Positions 34,867 through 46,400 are shown, counted from the stretch's first letter. The stretch is DNA of 64,000 nucleotides from Euclidia mi (GCA_944739405.2 OX123190.2:61833805-61897804), one strand, 5' to 3'. Translations and numbers: made by a program. Notes: generated from the sequence alone by a model not told the origin.

Positions 34867-35790
34867 AGAGATTGCATAGTTAAAATAAATATAACAAAAT
34901 GTAATTATTGGTGATTAAAAGTAGCTATGAGTACCTATCTTACCCTTTATGTGTATTATTGGTTCTATGCCGTTGTTTTGCTGACAGTAGCAACGAATTA
35001 ATTAATTTATATTAATCTAAACCTTTGCCCTAAGATTGATATCGAACAAGCGATACTTTCGCATTGCGAGCGATCATAAGTTTTTTTTATAATTAACAAC
35101 AAACATAATGTTCATAAATTATCTACTGATTACTATTGTCACTATAAACAAAAGCAATTTTGTAAAACTACTTTCGAATTTCATAAAGGTTTATTCAAAA
35201 CAAAAATTTTGCAAATTATTTATACTCGATAAGTAAGTTTATATTTCAATTGATATACTGCTTCAATTTTCTATACTGTGGCGCGAAAGTGTTATACCTA
35301 CATAATATGGCGGCAGGTGCGTCGCGTCTCGCGTCGCGATTGATCGTAATTATACTCGCGAACTGGGGAAGAGGGGAGCCTCAAAAGCTTTGAGCGCTCG
35401 GAAATCCTCGCCTTAACGTCATTTGAGGAACAAATATGCAAAGTTTGAAGTTAATCCCTTGAAGGAATACAAAGGTTTCATACAATGTTGACTACCCTTT
35501 TTACCCCCTTAGAGTAAAAATTCCGAAAAATGTTTATTTGTGTAAACTAATTTCATTTGAGGAACCAAAACACAAAGTTTAGAGTTAATCCATTGAAGGA
35601 ATAAAAAGTTTCATACAAACTTTGACAACATGTTTTACCTCCTTAGGGGAGCAATATTCAAAAATCCTCTCTTAGTGCTCCCTACACTCCTCAAGGAACA
35701 TAAATGCCAAAATTCACTTACTTACGCTCAGTAGTTTCGGCTGTAGCGTGTCTGTCAGTCAGTAAGTAACGCAAGGATTTTATATATACA

Positions 35791-37439
35791 GATGATATAG
35801 CTTATTCCTATAGCGAATAGCCAATTCTGAGTGATTTTAAATAATATTTTTTAAAAAGGTCAATGCCACCGTGTTTATTTTTGTATTATAAATTTAGGAT
35901 GTTAGATTTTAGAAAAGAAACTAGTCCTTTAAGTATACTTTTTTTATTTATTTATAAAAGTATTTAATTTGTAGATAGATTCTGTTAAAACTGATTGAAA
36001 ACTGACCTGACCTACCAAAGTAGAACATGTACCTACATACGTAAAACAAAACTCATTTTTCGATTCAATCCATCATAATCGACTTTTTTCGCTCAACCTT
36101 GCCAATCAATTTCGGGCGGCGAGCGAAAATTGCACATGTCGCGACTTGGGTGGGAATCCACGAGTGGCATTTACATCAGAGCGCTACTGTTACTGTAACC
36201 TTATTGTACTATGCTGTAACTGTCGGTCCCAGTTGTTGGCTACGAACAAGAATCTTTAGACTATATTGGAAACCTTCGGGCGCGGACGGTCTAAAAACTC
36301 CGACATCAAAGAAGGCCATATACACGAAAAAAAAAACAAAATAATAATAAAATTTTGGTTGTGAGCATGACTTCTGTTAAACAACATTCCTGACAACGAG
36401 TGAATAATAATATAGTCTATTTAATCATTTTGTTTGCGGTAATCTACACTATGCTACTATATGAAAATTATTTTTGACAGCATCCAGTTTTTAATAAACA
36501 AAGACAATACAATTTTTATGCAAGTTTATCAAATATTTCATCGGCTCATTCACAAAACAAATGTCGCAGTAAACCGAGGTACCCGAATACATTTTATTGA
36601 AACGTGGCAATAAAATAGCGAGACAAATGGCCGAATGAATCCGACCATATCGCCTCAACTTTTTCTTTATATCAGGAATGCCGTCCCCTAAGATATGATG
36701 TCTCGCCGTTTTCGAAGGGTACGTATCAGCATATCTTATGTGATGTTGCTGTTTTGACGCCAGGGAAGGATAAAGCATATTTGTGAATTATGTTGCATAC
36801 TTAAAACGGCTTAAAAGGCTGTATGAAAATGCGCAATTTCAACTGTTTAACATTTTTGATATATTTAAACCTGACTTTGACTACGAGACTTGACTAAAAA
36901 ACGTATCTTTTTAAATCAGGAATTTAATCAACCCTTGAAAGTCCGAGTAACGACGGTTTTTTACGCAGTCCATGTTGAATTTAATCAAAAGTAAGAAAGC
37001 AGTAAAGGAACGCAAGCTTTATCATAATACAGCTGTTGTCATAAAAGAAGTCCCAACGTCCTGTACAAAAAGATATCAAAGTCATTTAATTTACCGCCAA
37101 AACAGAGTAATGACCAATTTTAATAAGACTGACGAGATTTTCTAGCGATTTTATTGCCCACTCCTGCGACTAAATCGCTCATTTAGACGTAACGACCGAC
37201 GATTTACAGATCTCTTCATGGCTTGTCCTAATTTTCTTTGAGTGTTTACGGGTCTTTAGTATATTTTAAAACGCAGATAGTTTGAGTTTATTGTTTTAAG
37301 GCGATGTTTTTGACTGAAGACTTGTGAAGATAAGCGTTTAACTGCAAATTACTTCAAGTTCAGTAATTATTCAGGGTTGATAATATATTTAGCGCAAATC
37401 AGTACTTGAACAGCACACAAAGTGCATGTAAGACTAGCT
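35791..37439. other. No gene recognised
   Basis: Non-coding, with short unrelated ORFs at 36,099-36,344 and 36,491-36,778. Confidence 0.5.
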
Positions 37440-37610
37440 ACATATAAATTGTATCTTATAATTCAATGGCCAAGACACGAGCACCGGTTGTCACCGGTGC
37501 TCGTGTGACGAGCGAAGCGTCGGAAACAAATAGGTATTTATACCTTAAATAATTTAAATTAACGCGATTAAGACCCGCTAAATTATTTTGTATGATGTAT
37601 ACAAATTGCG
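37440..37610 (+). repeat. Penelope-like 3' end, strongly 5'-truncated, with palindrome
   Basis: GTGACGAGCGAAGCGTCGGA, TATTTATACCTTA and GCGATTAAGACCCGCTAAA repeat the 3' end seen at 9,974-10,110. Directly upstream lies a perfect 14-bp palindrome with a 4-base loop (37,475-37,506: ACACGAGCACCGGT, TGTC, ACCGGTGCTCGTGT). Confidence 0.8.
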
Positions 37611-37766
37611 AAAGTTTAAAATCGATTTTTCATTACAATAGTCATGTAAATATTCAACCTAAATAACTTCAAAAAATTACAGCATTAAGTTCATTTGTAT
37701 TATACAAAGTGCTCTGTAGCGTAATCGATATGACCCGCAGTACGATAACACTTACGACTTTTAATA

Positions 37767-38144
37767 TACAGGGTGTAAAAAGACCCTTAACGAAAAATGA
37801 AATTCCATGTTGTACCAATCACTACAAACATTTTTTACTTCGACACCATACCTGGGAAATTACTGGTTCAGGAGATATTGACGCTCAAAGTTAGTATGGA
37901 ATTTTTCTAATTAGGTACAAAATCGATGCATTTACCCCGCCAATATGTTCTTTAGATGCCCTATGACCCCATGGATAAGTATGTATTTCGAGCATTGCAC
38001 GCGTGCGCTTTTTATTGCGGTTTAAATAATGTGAAAACTTAAAAAAAAATTGTTTCGCAGGTATTATTTTTGGTTAGTATGAATTGGCATGATGTCCACA
38101 ACGCGTAGACTTCGGCTTGGTGATGGGTCATGCGACACCCTGTA
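37767..38144. mobile_element. MITE with TACAGGGTGT ends
   Basis: TACAGGGTGT at 37,767 is inverted as ACACCCTGTA at 38,144. The interior shares blocks with a diverged copy at 54,405-54,752 (TGTACCAATCACTACAA, TGCACGCGTGCGCTTT, GTAGACTTCGGCT). Confidence 0.8.
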
Positions 38145-38414
38145 TTTATTATTGAACCATGCGGGCGTATAATATCAACAAAAGACTTTTTGAAAGCCTA
38201 CGGCGAGCGGAGGGTTGAACAAAATGATTCAGCCTGCGGCGCACTCCAACTATCTTATGACAAATCTTTTGTTGTTATGACCTTTATACGTCTGTGATTA
38301 TGACGTATGTCGGTGATCCTTGGTGTAGTTTTGATATCAAATCCTGAAGGCTCCTCTGTGAAGCTTTTCTTAAAATGCAAATAAAGAACATCAATAGTAT
38401 GTAAAGGACATATT

Positions 38415-38615
38415 TTTTTTATCTAATAAGCGGCAAACAAGCGGACGGATCGCCTGAGGGTTAGCGATTGCCGCTCATGTTTACAAGCTAAAACAGAAGA
38501 GTCACAAGTGGAAAAAGAAAAAGAAGGATTAGTGGGATGAGGCAGAAGGAAAAGGAGATGAGACATCCGGCACTCTCTCTCATCAAACGAAATAACAACA
38601 ACGAAATTTAACAGT
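38415..38615 (+). repeat. GGCAAAC-type repeat, copy 1
   Basis: GCGGCAAACAAGCGGACGGA, TCGCCTGAGGGTTAGCGATT and a purine-rich part ending in CATCCGGCACTCTCTCTCAT are shared in order with 59,562-59,775. A shorter inverted copy is at 55,318-55,405. Confidence 0.8.
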
Positions 38616-40514
38616 TTGGCTGGTTATTTAGTAAGTAAACAATGTTGTTAAATAGGAGCCGTGAGAGAAGTCTAGTCTTACCTACCTAAGATCTAAACCA
38701 GACTTCTAGTTTTTATTTCCTTTGACAAATATCAAGACAAGACTTTATCCATCGGATGAATTAAATACATTTCAAACTTTAACCTGAGTCTAATTTTAAG
38801 CAAGCAACTAGCGACAGGTTCACAAGGACACAGCGGCTCTGAGATTTATTTCTAGAAAATTCTCTATCATGCTCATCTCTTTTAAAGTTGATGCCAATAA
38901 TAATACGTAAGGCCATATTCAGAGCTCAAAATTTAAAATATGCTTTCCGGCTTTCGCCTTTGATATGTGAGGGGTATGCGGGGAAATTGCTTTTTAAATA
39001 CCGGTTTATACAGATGACGTCTTTTATGTTAGATTTTAACGTAAAAAGCATGTCCTTTAAATTTTAATCGCAAGTAAGTACGCAAATTTAGAAACACGAA
39101 TTAAAACATAAATGAACTTCGGTTCTAAGCCAATTCTGTAGTACTTAAGTTGTCCAATGTACTTTATGTAGTATCTAAGTTCAGATGCTAATATGTAATT
39201 GTATTTTATTCTTTGTGTTAAGTTTTATTTTATGCCTATTGTTATCAATAAAATTAATTAAAAACCATTAATAGTCCGGATCATTTAAAGCTCTTATATC
39301 AAATAAAAAGTAACAAACTCATTCATGATTTAACGGCGAATACTTAACGTCTACTTAATGTTCATGCCAATAGAATTTAATTACACTTCAAGACATGTTT
39401 TATTTGAAAATTAAATTTGACAACTTGAAACGATTACAATTATAGACGATTACTTCGAAGTTATTAAAGCACATAATTAGGCTTAAAACTTCATATTTAA
39501 CGCCTCCTTGATTGAACTTTAATCGGTTTTGAAAACGAATAAAAATGGATTAAAAAGTCGTCCAAGAACTTTCACTGCGCCTTAAAAAAGTTTTCAAGAA
39601 AACGTGCTTTAACTTAGTTTGGATCTTCAACGAAACTATAAAATACTTTTGCACGAACCATTAATACTAAAGCTATCGGTAGTCTTTTAAAATCTCATCT
39701 CATTTAACGGTGATCGCGTGGAAATCTTGCAACGTTTCAACGTAAATAATAGTCATAATACCAAGCAAATGGCTAGTTATTGTCATTAGCACCGTTAGAA
39801 ACTACAAATAGAATCAAATGTACATTCCAAATGATAATAAACTTTCACGCTGCGAAATATATTAATGTTTTTCCGCAATAAGAATAAGATTAATACTCTT
39901 CGGAATTATGTGTCGAGTTATCTAGAGATTATATAACAGAACAAAAATATTGGAATACAGAGAATCAAATACTTTTTTATTTAAGCAATAAATATTTAAA
40001 GGTTACTGCAAAATGCAACGTCTTTGTTTCTGTCAATTAATTAATCTTTCAGTATCTCCTGACAGTTTTTAATGACCAATGCGTGGAATTTACCTTATGG
40101 CAGTAGTAAAACAAGATTTCATCGTAAAATTAAAAAGCTGCACTAGTTTGGCAGGTTTGGGAAAAAGCAACAGTATTCTCTTTTCATACGGCGAGGTTCT
40201 GTACACAGGAAAGCAATTTCGTTTTCACAGACCATCGACACATTATTCAACTTGTGATCGGTTGAACGTGACCAGTGCTCAATAGTATAAAACTGGATAA
40301 ACAAAATGTTATTCAAATCCTCTTGAGCAGAGCTGTCCGTTAAATATACCTACTAGCGGTGAACTTAAAACCAATGAAATCACCTCAATTCTAGTTACAA
40401 ATATCATCTTACATTTTCACGGATGCAAAAACTAATTTGGATGTTCTTCCGTACGAAAAAATGCAAATTCGTAACATGTAACTTTAACACTATAGATAAG
40501 ACGAAGTTTTGCTT
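38616..40514. other. No gene recognised
   Basis: AT-rich sequence without recognised elements. Confidence 0.5.
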
Positions 40515-40760
40515 ACAAAAGGCACAATAGTTATTTGTGCAACAAGAGAGCAAAGTTGCTTTTGTTTCGGGTGCTGATTTTGAGTCCCAAACAAGCGAAG
40601 GATTCTATGATTGATTTCGCTTCCGAACGTGTTTTCTTTGACGTCGAATTCCAAAATCGAATTTCAAAGGCGTTTATTTTTTCACTCGCTTTTTTATATG
40701 CATGTGAAAGAGACAGAGCACAGTAAAATTCGAATGTTTCAAATGTATGGCTGAACAATG
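40515..40760. repeat. Probable interspersed repeat fragment
   Basis: GGGTGCTGATTTTGAGTCCC followed by AACAAGCGAAGGATTCTATG resembles, from memory, a common lepidopteran repeat. No second copy lies in the window. Confidence 0.35.
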
Positions 40761-41695
40761 CCAATTCGTGGCCCTGAAGATTGAAAAATTAAAAAGCTAC
40801 TTTGACCCACGCTCGAATTAAAATCGCATTTTGTTCACTGTTGTCTCGCAGCAAAAGCGGCATGTTTGAGCTGCTGAGGTGAAAATAAGCATTTATTTAT
40901 AATAATGTATACCTAAGTCTAAAACTGTACAGTTCTTACTTTGCTGATTTAAATACAATTCCCTTGCTACCGATGGCTTTGTTTCTTTTTATTTTATGAA
41001 ATATACTGACCGCATGTGTATTTCTTACGAAACACGGAGAATAGGAAATATTTTATCCGTACAATCGTAGTGAAAGAATGATCTAATAGGTAGCTTAAGT
41101 GGCAATATGGCCAATCCATTGCCCACGGGAATTCATTGTTCAATTTCGCAGAAAACTATTCAGTCTACTCCATTATTCTTCGGCAATCCCACATTAATAA
41201 GGAATCACAAGATTTTTATAACAGGATTGTTAAATAAAAGAAAAATATATATCGTACAAAAGGAAATACTTTTTAGGCCGAAAACCGCGAAAGTTTATTG
41301 CTGGCAATAATTCGCGAGGCTTTTCCAGACGTTTCTATGTTGTTATTAAACACTAGACACGACAAATCCAAAACATTTGTCAACAACCTGCTGTGGACAG
41401 AGGGAGTCATTAATTTGCAAAACTCATTTACCTTCTCGATTCCGAAGTAGACAATGAAATGGAGTGATCAATGAAAACCTTTCACAGATCGCCTAATGTC
41501 ATTGTGAAAGGTTTTATTAAATATTGGGGGTAATTTTTCGTTCGTTTCTTTGAGTAGCCCAATCTGTAGGTTCCACCGTCATTACACGCAATCTTAAACT
41601 GGTTAATCCGGATATTGTGGGCACGGATTGCAGGGTCTTAAATTACTCCGATTGAAAAGCCTTCTGAAAAGCTTTGTTAAAATAATTGTAGTACA
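40761..41695. other. No gene recognised
   Basis: Non-coding, AT-rich. Confidence 0.5.
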
Positions 41696-42113
41696 TACAT
41701 ACATACATAACGTCACGCTTTTTATCCCCGAAGGGGTAGGCAGAGGTGTATTTCTACACCCACTTTTCGCCAGATATACTTTAGTCCCACGTAATAAGGG
41801 GCGAGCCTATTGCCGTACCGGGCACATTTCCAGACTCCGTGCTGCTACTGAGAATTTCGTGACAGAAAAACCCAATAACACTGCCCGACCCAGGAATCGA
41901 ACCCGGGACCTTTGTTTTTTTTTCTATCGATACCACGCGCACATTTATGCCGCGAGACCAACGAGGCAGTCGTATAGGGTTTGATGTCGAGTTTTCCGTC
42001 TCTACGCAAAGATGGTATTTGCATCGTGTTATCCCTTAGTCGCCTCTTACGACACCCACGGGAAGATAGGGGGTGGTGACACTTGTATTCTATGCCGTCA
42101 ACCACACGGCATT
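41696..42113 (-). repeat. Mosaic SINE, module A plus tRNA-like unit plus tail T1, copy 1
   Basis: On the minus strand the order is module A (GCCGTGTGGTTGACGGCATA to CATCAAACCCTATACG), the tRNA-like head (ACTGCCTCGTTGGTCTCGCG), the body and tail T1, followed by a (TATG)n microsatellite at 41,696-41,709. It is nearly identical to the copies at 50.0 and 52.0 kb. An insert of T and C bases interrupts the region after the B box. Confidence 0.9.
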
Positions 42114-42842
42114 GTTGTATCAATATACAATTAATTTGTAAACCAGCGTTATATTTTTTTCGGGTGTATTTTTCATTCACAAACCAACATTATACGATAA
42201 ATATTGGAATTCTATTAATAACGCAAGCGGTTTTCAATTTTTTTGTTCTAGGCATGAAACGTATACAAATTTCCTTAAAATTGTATGCATGAAGCATAAG
42301 ATTGTATTTCATGTAGCTATAAATACATTTTTATCTGTAGTCGAATCATCTCTGTCTTTGTAGCTAGTATACATTTTTACTACCGATAACATATAGTTCG
42401 ACTGTAAAGCTTACTAGACTTTGCTGCCCAAAATATGAATCCTTATACACCTTGTTTATTTGAGCACCAACAAGTTAAAAAGTACTTTCATCACACGTAC
42501 GAACGTCGTTATGGCTTTTCTATATCCAAACAGACATAAGACAGACAAAAATTAGCTTTATTAAAAAAGTTTGTGTTGTTATTTTCAGGCTGCTGTGTTT
42601 ATAAGAATAAACCTAGTTAGAAGCACTTTTTCAATGCAAAATATATTTTCAGTGGCAATGTAAATTAATCTTCTATCATCGAAGTTGTTGTTTTAATTTT
42701 ATACAACATGTAACAAGTTTAATGCACATCTTGAAAGTACTTTGTTCAGAATCGGCAACTGAATCCATTTCCGTCATTTTTAATATTGTTTATTTTTAGT
42801 CTTAAAATAATTAAAATAACGTAAATTGTAGTCACTCATTTT
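42114..42842. other. No gene recognised
   Basis: AT-rich non-coding sequence. Confidence 0.5.
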
Positions 42843-43088
42843 TTTTTAAATTGAGCTTTTCGAAAATAAACCTTAAATCAAAGCAGAACGGCTTATTTTT
42901 AAATGCATTTGTTAAATGGTTCCACGTTGACTTACACAAACGCACACATTAAAACAACACAATTTAAAAAAAAATTGAGCTATTCGAAAATAAACCTTAA
43001 ATCAAAGCAGAACGGCTTATTTTTAAATGCATTTGTTATATGGTTTCACGTTGACTTACACAAACGCACACATTAATACAACACAATA
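42843..43088. repeat. Two-copy tandem duplication, period 124 bp
   Basis: A unit containing TTGAGCTTTTCGAAAATAAA, CAAAGCAGAACGGCTTATTT and GACTTACACAAACGCACACA occurs twice in direct orientation, offset by 124 bases, with only a few substitutions. The duplication is recent. Confidence 0.9.
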
Positions 43089-43159
43089 GACGGCAAAAGA
43101 CAATAGCACACAATTGACCACCAAAATGTCTATCATCTATCTTTCACTAACGTAGGTAA

Positions 43160-43590
43160 TAAACAACGGGAAGGAGCGAGACGTAATGTCTCGCTCGCGC
43201 TGGCGCATGACAAGCGCAGCGGGCGATGCGCTTAGACATGTTATGACAAGTACAACCGGGAATATCTATCTGATTCTATCAGTGAGTGCTGTGAAAACCT
43301 TTTTAAAAGTTCACTTGTTTACAAAATGTGTAATGGCAGTAATGGTGTATAATTTAATCATTCAACAACAAAGTGAAAAGTTCAACATCATCTTGATGTT
43401 GACTTGTCACCCATGGACTTTCTCATTGTGGAGAAATAATAAATCACCAGTTTATTGTGACGACAGAAAAAGTGCCGAGTAGTTAATTAATTAAGATACT
43501 AGCTGCTTTTGAAACAGTGAAAAGATGTGATTTGTGAGGAAATACTGAAGTGCTACGTGGACGAAAGAATTGTGATTTAAGCCTGTAAGT
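43160..43590 (+). promoter_or_regulatory. Weak candidate: promoter or non-coding first exon with splice donor
   Basis: A locally CpG-rich block (43,174-43,235) with a 9-bp inverted repeat (GAGCGAGAC, GTCTCGCTC) is followed by a less AT-rich stretch that ends in a strong donor-like GTAAGT at 43,585-43,590 (preceded by AAGCCT). This is what an untranslated first exon looks like, but nothing in the window confirms a transcript. The 98-codon ORF at 43,186-43,482 has no family resemblance. Confidence 0.2.
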
Positions 43591-44269
43591 TATTTTATTA
43601 TTCTATTATTGTAAGTATTTAGATTCACAAGACAACTTTGAACACGCCGTTCTTGTTTATTTCTCTCATTGATATTCTTTTATTTTATCTGATTAAGTTA
43701 AGATAGTCACAATAGTCACTTACGATGTTAAGAAACAATAGATCGTGCATATTAATAACAAACAATAAATGATTCGACTGTCCACACCATAGCTTAAAAG
43801 TGTGATGGAAAGAAATACTCATAATATCTTTGGTAATATCAACAGTAGCCGACAAATTGTTCAAACATCATTTTTGTAAACCCCACTCTATCAGAGTGTG
43901 GTTTACAGACTGAATTTCATACATTTTGTTATATCGTATCGTGTTTCGTTCCTATCAGATCGCTGTTGTTTGTTTACCATAGCAACCGTTTCGTTTGTGT
44001 GCGTGCGCAGATTTAGAGTGACCACGATTTTCACTTTTAATTGAGTTAATACTTTCTTTAAAAAACATTATTTACGCAAACAAAAAAAATATTTCAATGC
44101 ATGCATTATGATTGTAACAAGGTTTTCTAATTGGGGTGTCTGAGGATGTGCGTTATTTCCATTACACGTTGTATACCAACAGATAAAGTGAGAAGGTTCT
44201 TATGAGATGTTATTTGTTTAAATCTATTTTATAATCTTAACCATGTATTTAACTGTAAATATATTATTA
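43591..44269. other. No gene recognised
   Basis: If the donor at 43,585 is real, this would be intron. No element recognised. Confidence 0.4.
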
Positions 44270-44955
44270 AAATAAGCCGGTTAAGTGCGAGTCGGACTCG
44301 CACTTTACAGGTTCCGTACAAACCTGTAGGTATAAATAATTATAAAAAAAATATGTGATGTAACAAAAAATTTAAGGTTTTCGAATTTTTTCTATGTGCT
44401 ATAAAACGTTGATTTATGCCAAATTTCAAGATTCTAGGTCGACTGGAAGTAACCTTTAGGTTTGACTTGAGCATTTGATATGAATTTCAATTTTATACCG
44501 CTACGGGTTCATGCGGAAAGGAAAAACCTTTAAAATAATTAAAAATATTTTAATTATATGATGTAACTAAAAAATTATGGTTAACGTAATTTTTCCTTTA
44601 TTTGTGCTATAAGACGTTGGTTTGTACCAAATTTCAAGAAACTGAGTTTACGGGAAGTACCCTGTAGGTTTCGATTCCCTTGCCAGTAGTGACGAGTTTG
44701 AAAATATGGTAAAATTGCTGTTCTTTTGATTGCGTTGATATAGAAGTTTAATTTTGTTACAGCTTAAAGATATAATAGAGCCGAGTATTAAATATGAATT
44801 TAAATTTTATAACTTTACCCGTTCATGAGGAAGAAGATAGTAAGTTTAAAATTAATACAAATATATTTTTATATGATGTGACTAGAAATTTACGGTTTTC
44901 GCAATTTTTCCTTTATTTGTGCTATACGACACTGCTAACCTAAATAAATAAATAA
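44270..44955 (+). repeat. Interspersed repeat starting with a 23-bp palindrome and holding internal repeats
   Basis: It starts CCGGTTAAGTGCGAGTCGGA; AAGTGCGAGTC and GACTCGCACTT are perfect arms around one base. The body shows about three diverged units, each with a variant of TATGATGTAACTA, a gapped TTTGTGCTATAA and CCAAATTTCAAGA. It ends with (TAAA)n near 44,945. I recognise the start as that of a widespread lepidopteran repeat; the other end of this family appears at 57,090-57,175. Confidence 0.65.
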
Positions 44956-44984
44956 AGAATTGTGTGATAAGAGAGTGTTGTGGG

Positions 44985-45306
44985 GTAAAAAAAGATGTAG
45001 TGACAAGCATCGAGAAAGGTATACCTACTAACGTGGTTTGGGCCCGTGGAGAGGATGGATGACGAAAGATTGACCAAGCAGATATACAAGGCAAGTGTGA
45101 ATGGGACAGGACGAAGGGGAAGACCTAGGCGGACGTTCTCTGACAAGATTGGAGACATCCTAAAAACAGGACAGGTTAGAAGTACCCTGAACAGAAGAGC
45201 ATGCATGAGTAATCTGCTGGGAGTGAATGAAGCAAGAGAGATATGTCAGGATCGTTGCAAATTGCGTTCCGTAGTCTCTTCCTACCCCTCCGGGAAACAG
45301 GCGTGA
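44985..45306 (+). pseudogene. LINE RT C-terminus, ends in the SINE T1 tail sequence
   Basis: The frame reads VERMDDERLTKQIYK-like sequence, RRGRPRRTFSDKIGDILK, RRACMSNLLGVNEAREICQD and RCKLRSVVSSYPSGKQA before TGA at about 45,304. This is the basic C-terminal domain of a lepidopteran non-LTR retrotransposon. Only the last 90 or so codons remain. The last codons and stop (CCTACCCCTCCGGGAAACAG, then GCGTGA) match the T1 tail of the SINEs in this window almost base for base, which points to this LINE family as their mobilising partner. Confidence 0.75.
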
Positions 45307-45857
45307 GTGTAAGTATGTACAGACATATCAGATCTACGGACGTTGAAAACTTAAGAAAGCACTGATACAGACCAGTCGAGCCTACCGTACAAAACCGTTT
45401 TCAAACTAAACACATCTTGACATATTGTTAAAATTAATTGCAATACAAACTATAGGAGCTACATGAAAGTCCCTAAATATAAGCGCCTTTTCGAAATAAA
45501 ATGTCGTATTTTTTCATTAAAATCTTTCTTTATCCGTAGTTTGCAGAGAAAGTAATTTTCTGTAAATGGAGTCTCTGAGCCAGGTTAATGGCTCAGTCCG
45601 TTTCGAATCATCCCCAGCTGTTTGACGAAATGAAACACATCGGCATTAAGAGTACTTGTGTACTTAATTCTGGCCGACTTGATTTTTTAGGGCGTTTATT
45701 TGTTTGTTGAATGTAGATGACGGAATTTTATAACAACTTTTTCTGGGTTGTATTTTTTATTTGGTTTTATACTTCTATTTTCTTATTTTAAGATAATACA
45801 ATGTCACTCGCTTTTAATAATATGCCCTAATAATTTTATAGTTATATATTTTTTTTG
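45307..45857. other. No gene recognised
   Basis: Non-coding, AT-rich. Confidence 0.5.
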
Positions 45858-46037
45858 TTTTTAAAGACAACTCCCGCATTAGGACTAAATCCTGTGTCGC
45901 GGAGGACTTTACAAACATGTAACTAACGGACACAATGAACACCCAGACTCGAAACAACAATTTGTGAATAACCCACAACACTCGGCGCAGTGTCAAGCGG
46001 TGAGGCGGCCGCTTAAACCACTACGCCAACCGTGCAG
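45858..46037 (-). repeat. tRNA-derived SINE, family S4, minus-strand copy
   Basis: On the minus strand: GCACGGTTGGCGTAGTGGTT (A-box region), a decayed B-box region, then the body (TTCGAGTCTGGGTGTTCATT, GCGACACAGGATTTAGTCC) and the end GCGGGAGTTGTC. The plus-strand copy at 48,534 matches in order. Confidence 0.85.
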
Positions 46038-46174
46038 TCACAACCGTGCATGATGCAGAGCGATCAATAAGTACATTTCAAGTGAATAGCTTCATTCTAT
46101 ATTCCATACAACACTATAAATACAAATGTTTATCGTAAGATAAAGAAATGATCGAATTATATTCAAGATCAGAG

Positions 46175-46400
46175 TATAGTCACGGTAATATAATCTAACA
46201 GTATTGTAACTCGGCCGTCTTCGTGAGTTATATACCTACCAGACGCACCGCATGCGAGCTGCGGCACGATAGCGGCTGCGGGTACTGTAGGTACAGTCCG
46301 CCCAGTCTAATGGGTACTTTGCTCGAGGCGTGTAGGTATAACTCGAGTTTCGTGCGTTTGTATGAAGTTACATACTGTTAGATATTATTACCGTGGTATA
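46175..46400. mobile_element. MITE-like imperfect inverted repeat
   Basis: The left arm from CACGGTAATATAATCTAACA (46,181) to GAGTTATATACCTAC and the right arm, inverted, from GTAGGTATAACTCGAG to CTGTTAGATATTATTACCG match over about 65 bases with small gaps. The spacer is GC-rich. The borders are not sharply defined. Confidence 0.6.

Larger units (their letters stand above)
30794..35412. mobile_element. TTAA-flanked element with 13-bp terminal inverted repeats (piggyBac-like, non-autonomous)
   Basis: GGCGAGGATTTCC at 30,794-30,806 is exactly inverted at 35,400-35,412, and both are flanked by TTAA (30,790-30,793 and 35,413-35,416). TTAA target duplication is the signature of the piggyBac superfamily. 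The element lies precisely where the older repeat is split. No piggyBac transposase is visible in the 4.6 kb; the interior holds other insertions. Confidence 0.7.
30569..35790 (+). repeat. Old interspersed repeat split by a 4.6-kb insertion
   Basis: The left part (ACTAGCTTTTGCCCGCTGC and TTCGCTCGCGTAAATTTCGC, to 30,793) and the right part (from 35,417 to TCAGTCAGTAAGTAACGCAA and TTTTATATATACAGA) are the two ends of a repeat that I recognise as widespread in Lepidoptera. They were once contiguous. The insertion at a TTAA separates them. Confidence 0.7.

Noticed and set aside
42843..43088. CRISPR-like or satellite array
   Set aside because: Only two units with no spacer; a simple tandem duplication in a eukaryotic genome.
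43186..43482. 98-codon ORF starting in the CpG-rich block
   Set aside because: No recognisable domain, and low complexity in places. It could equally be untranslated.
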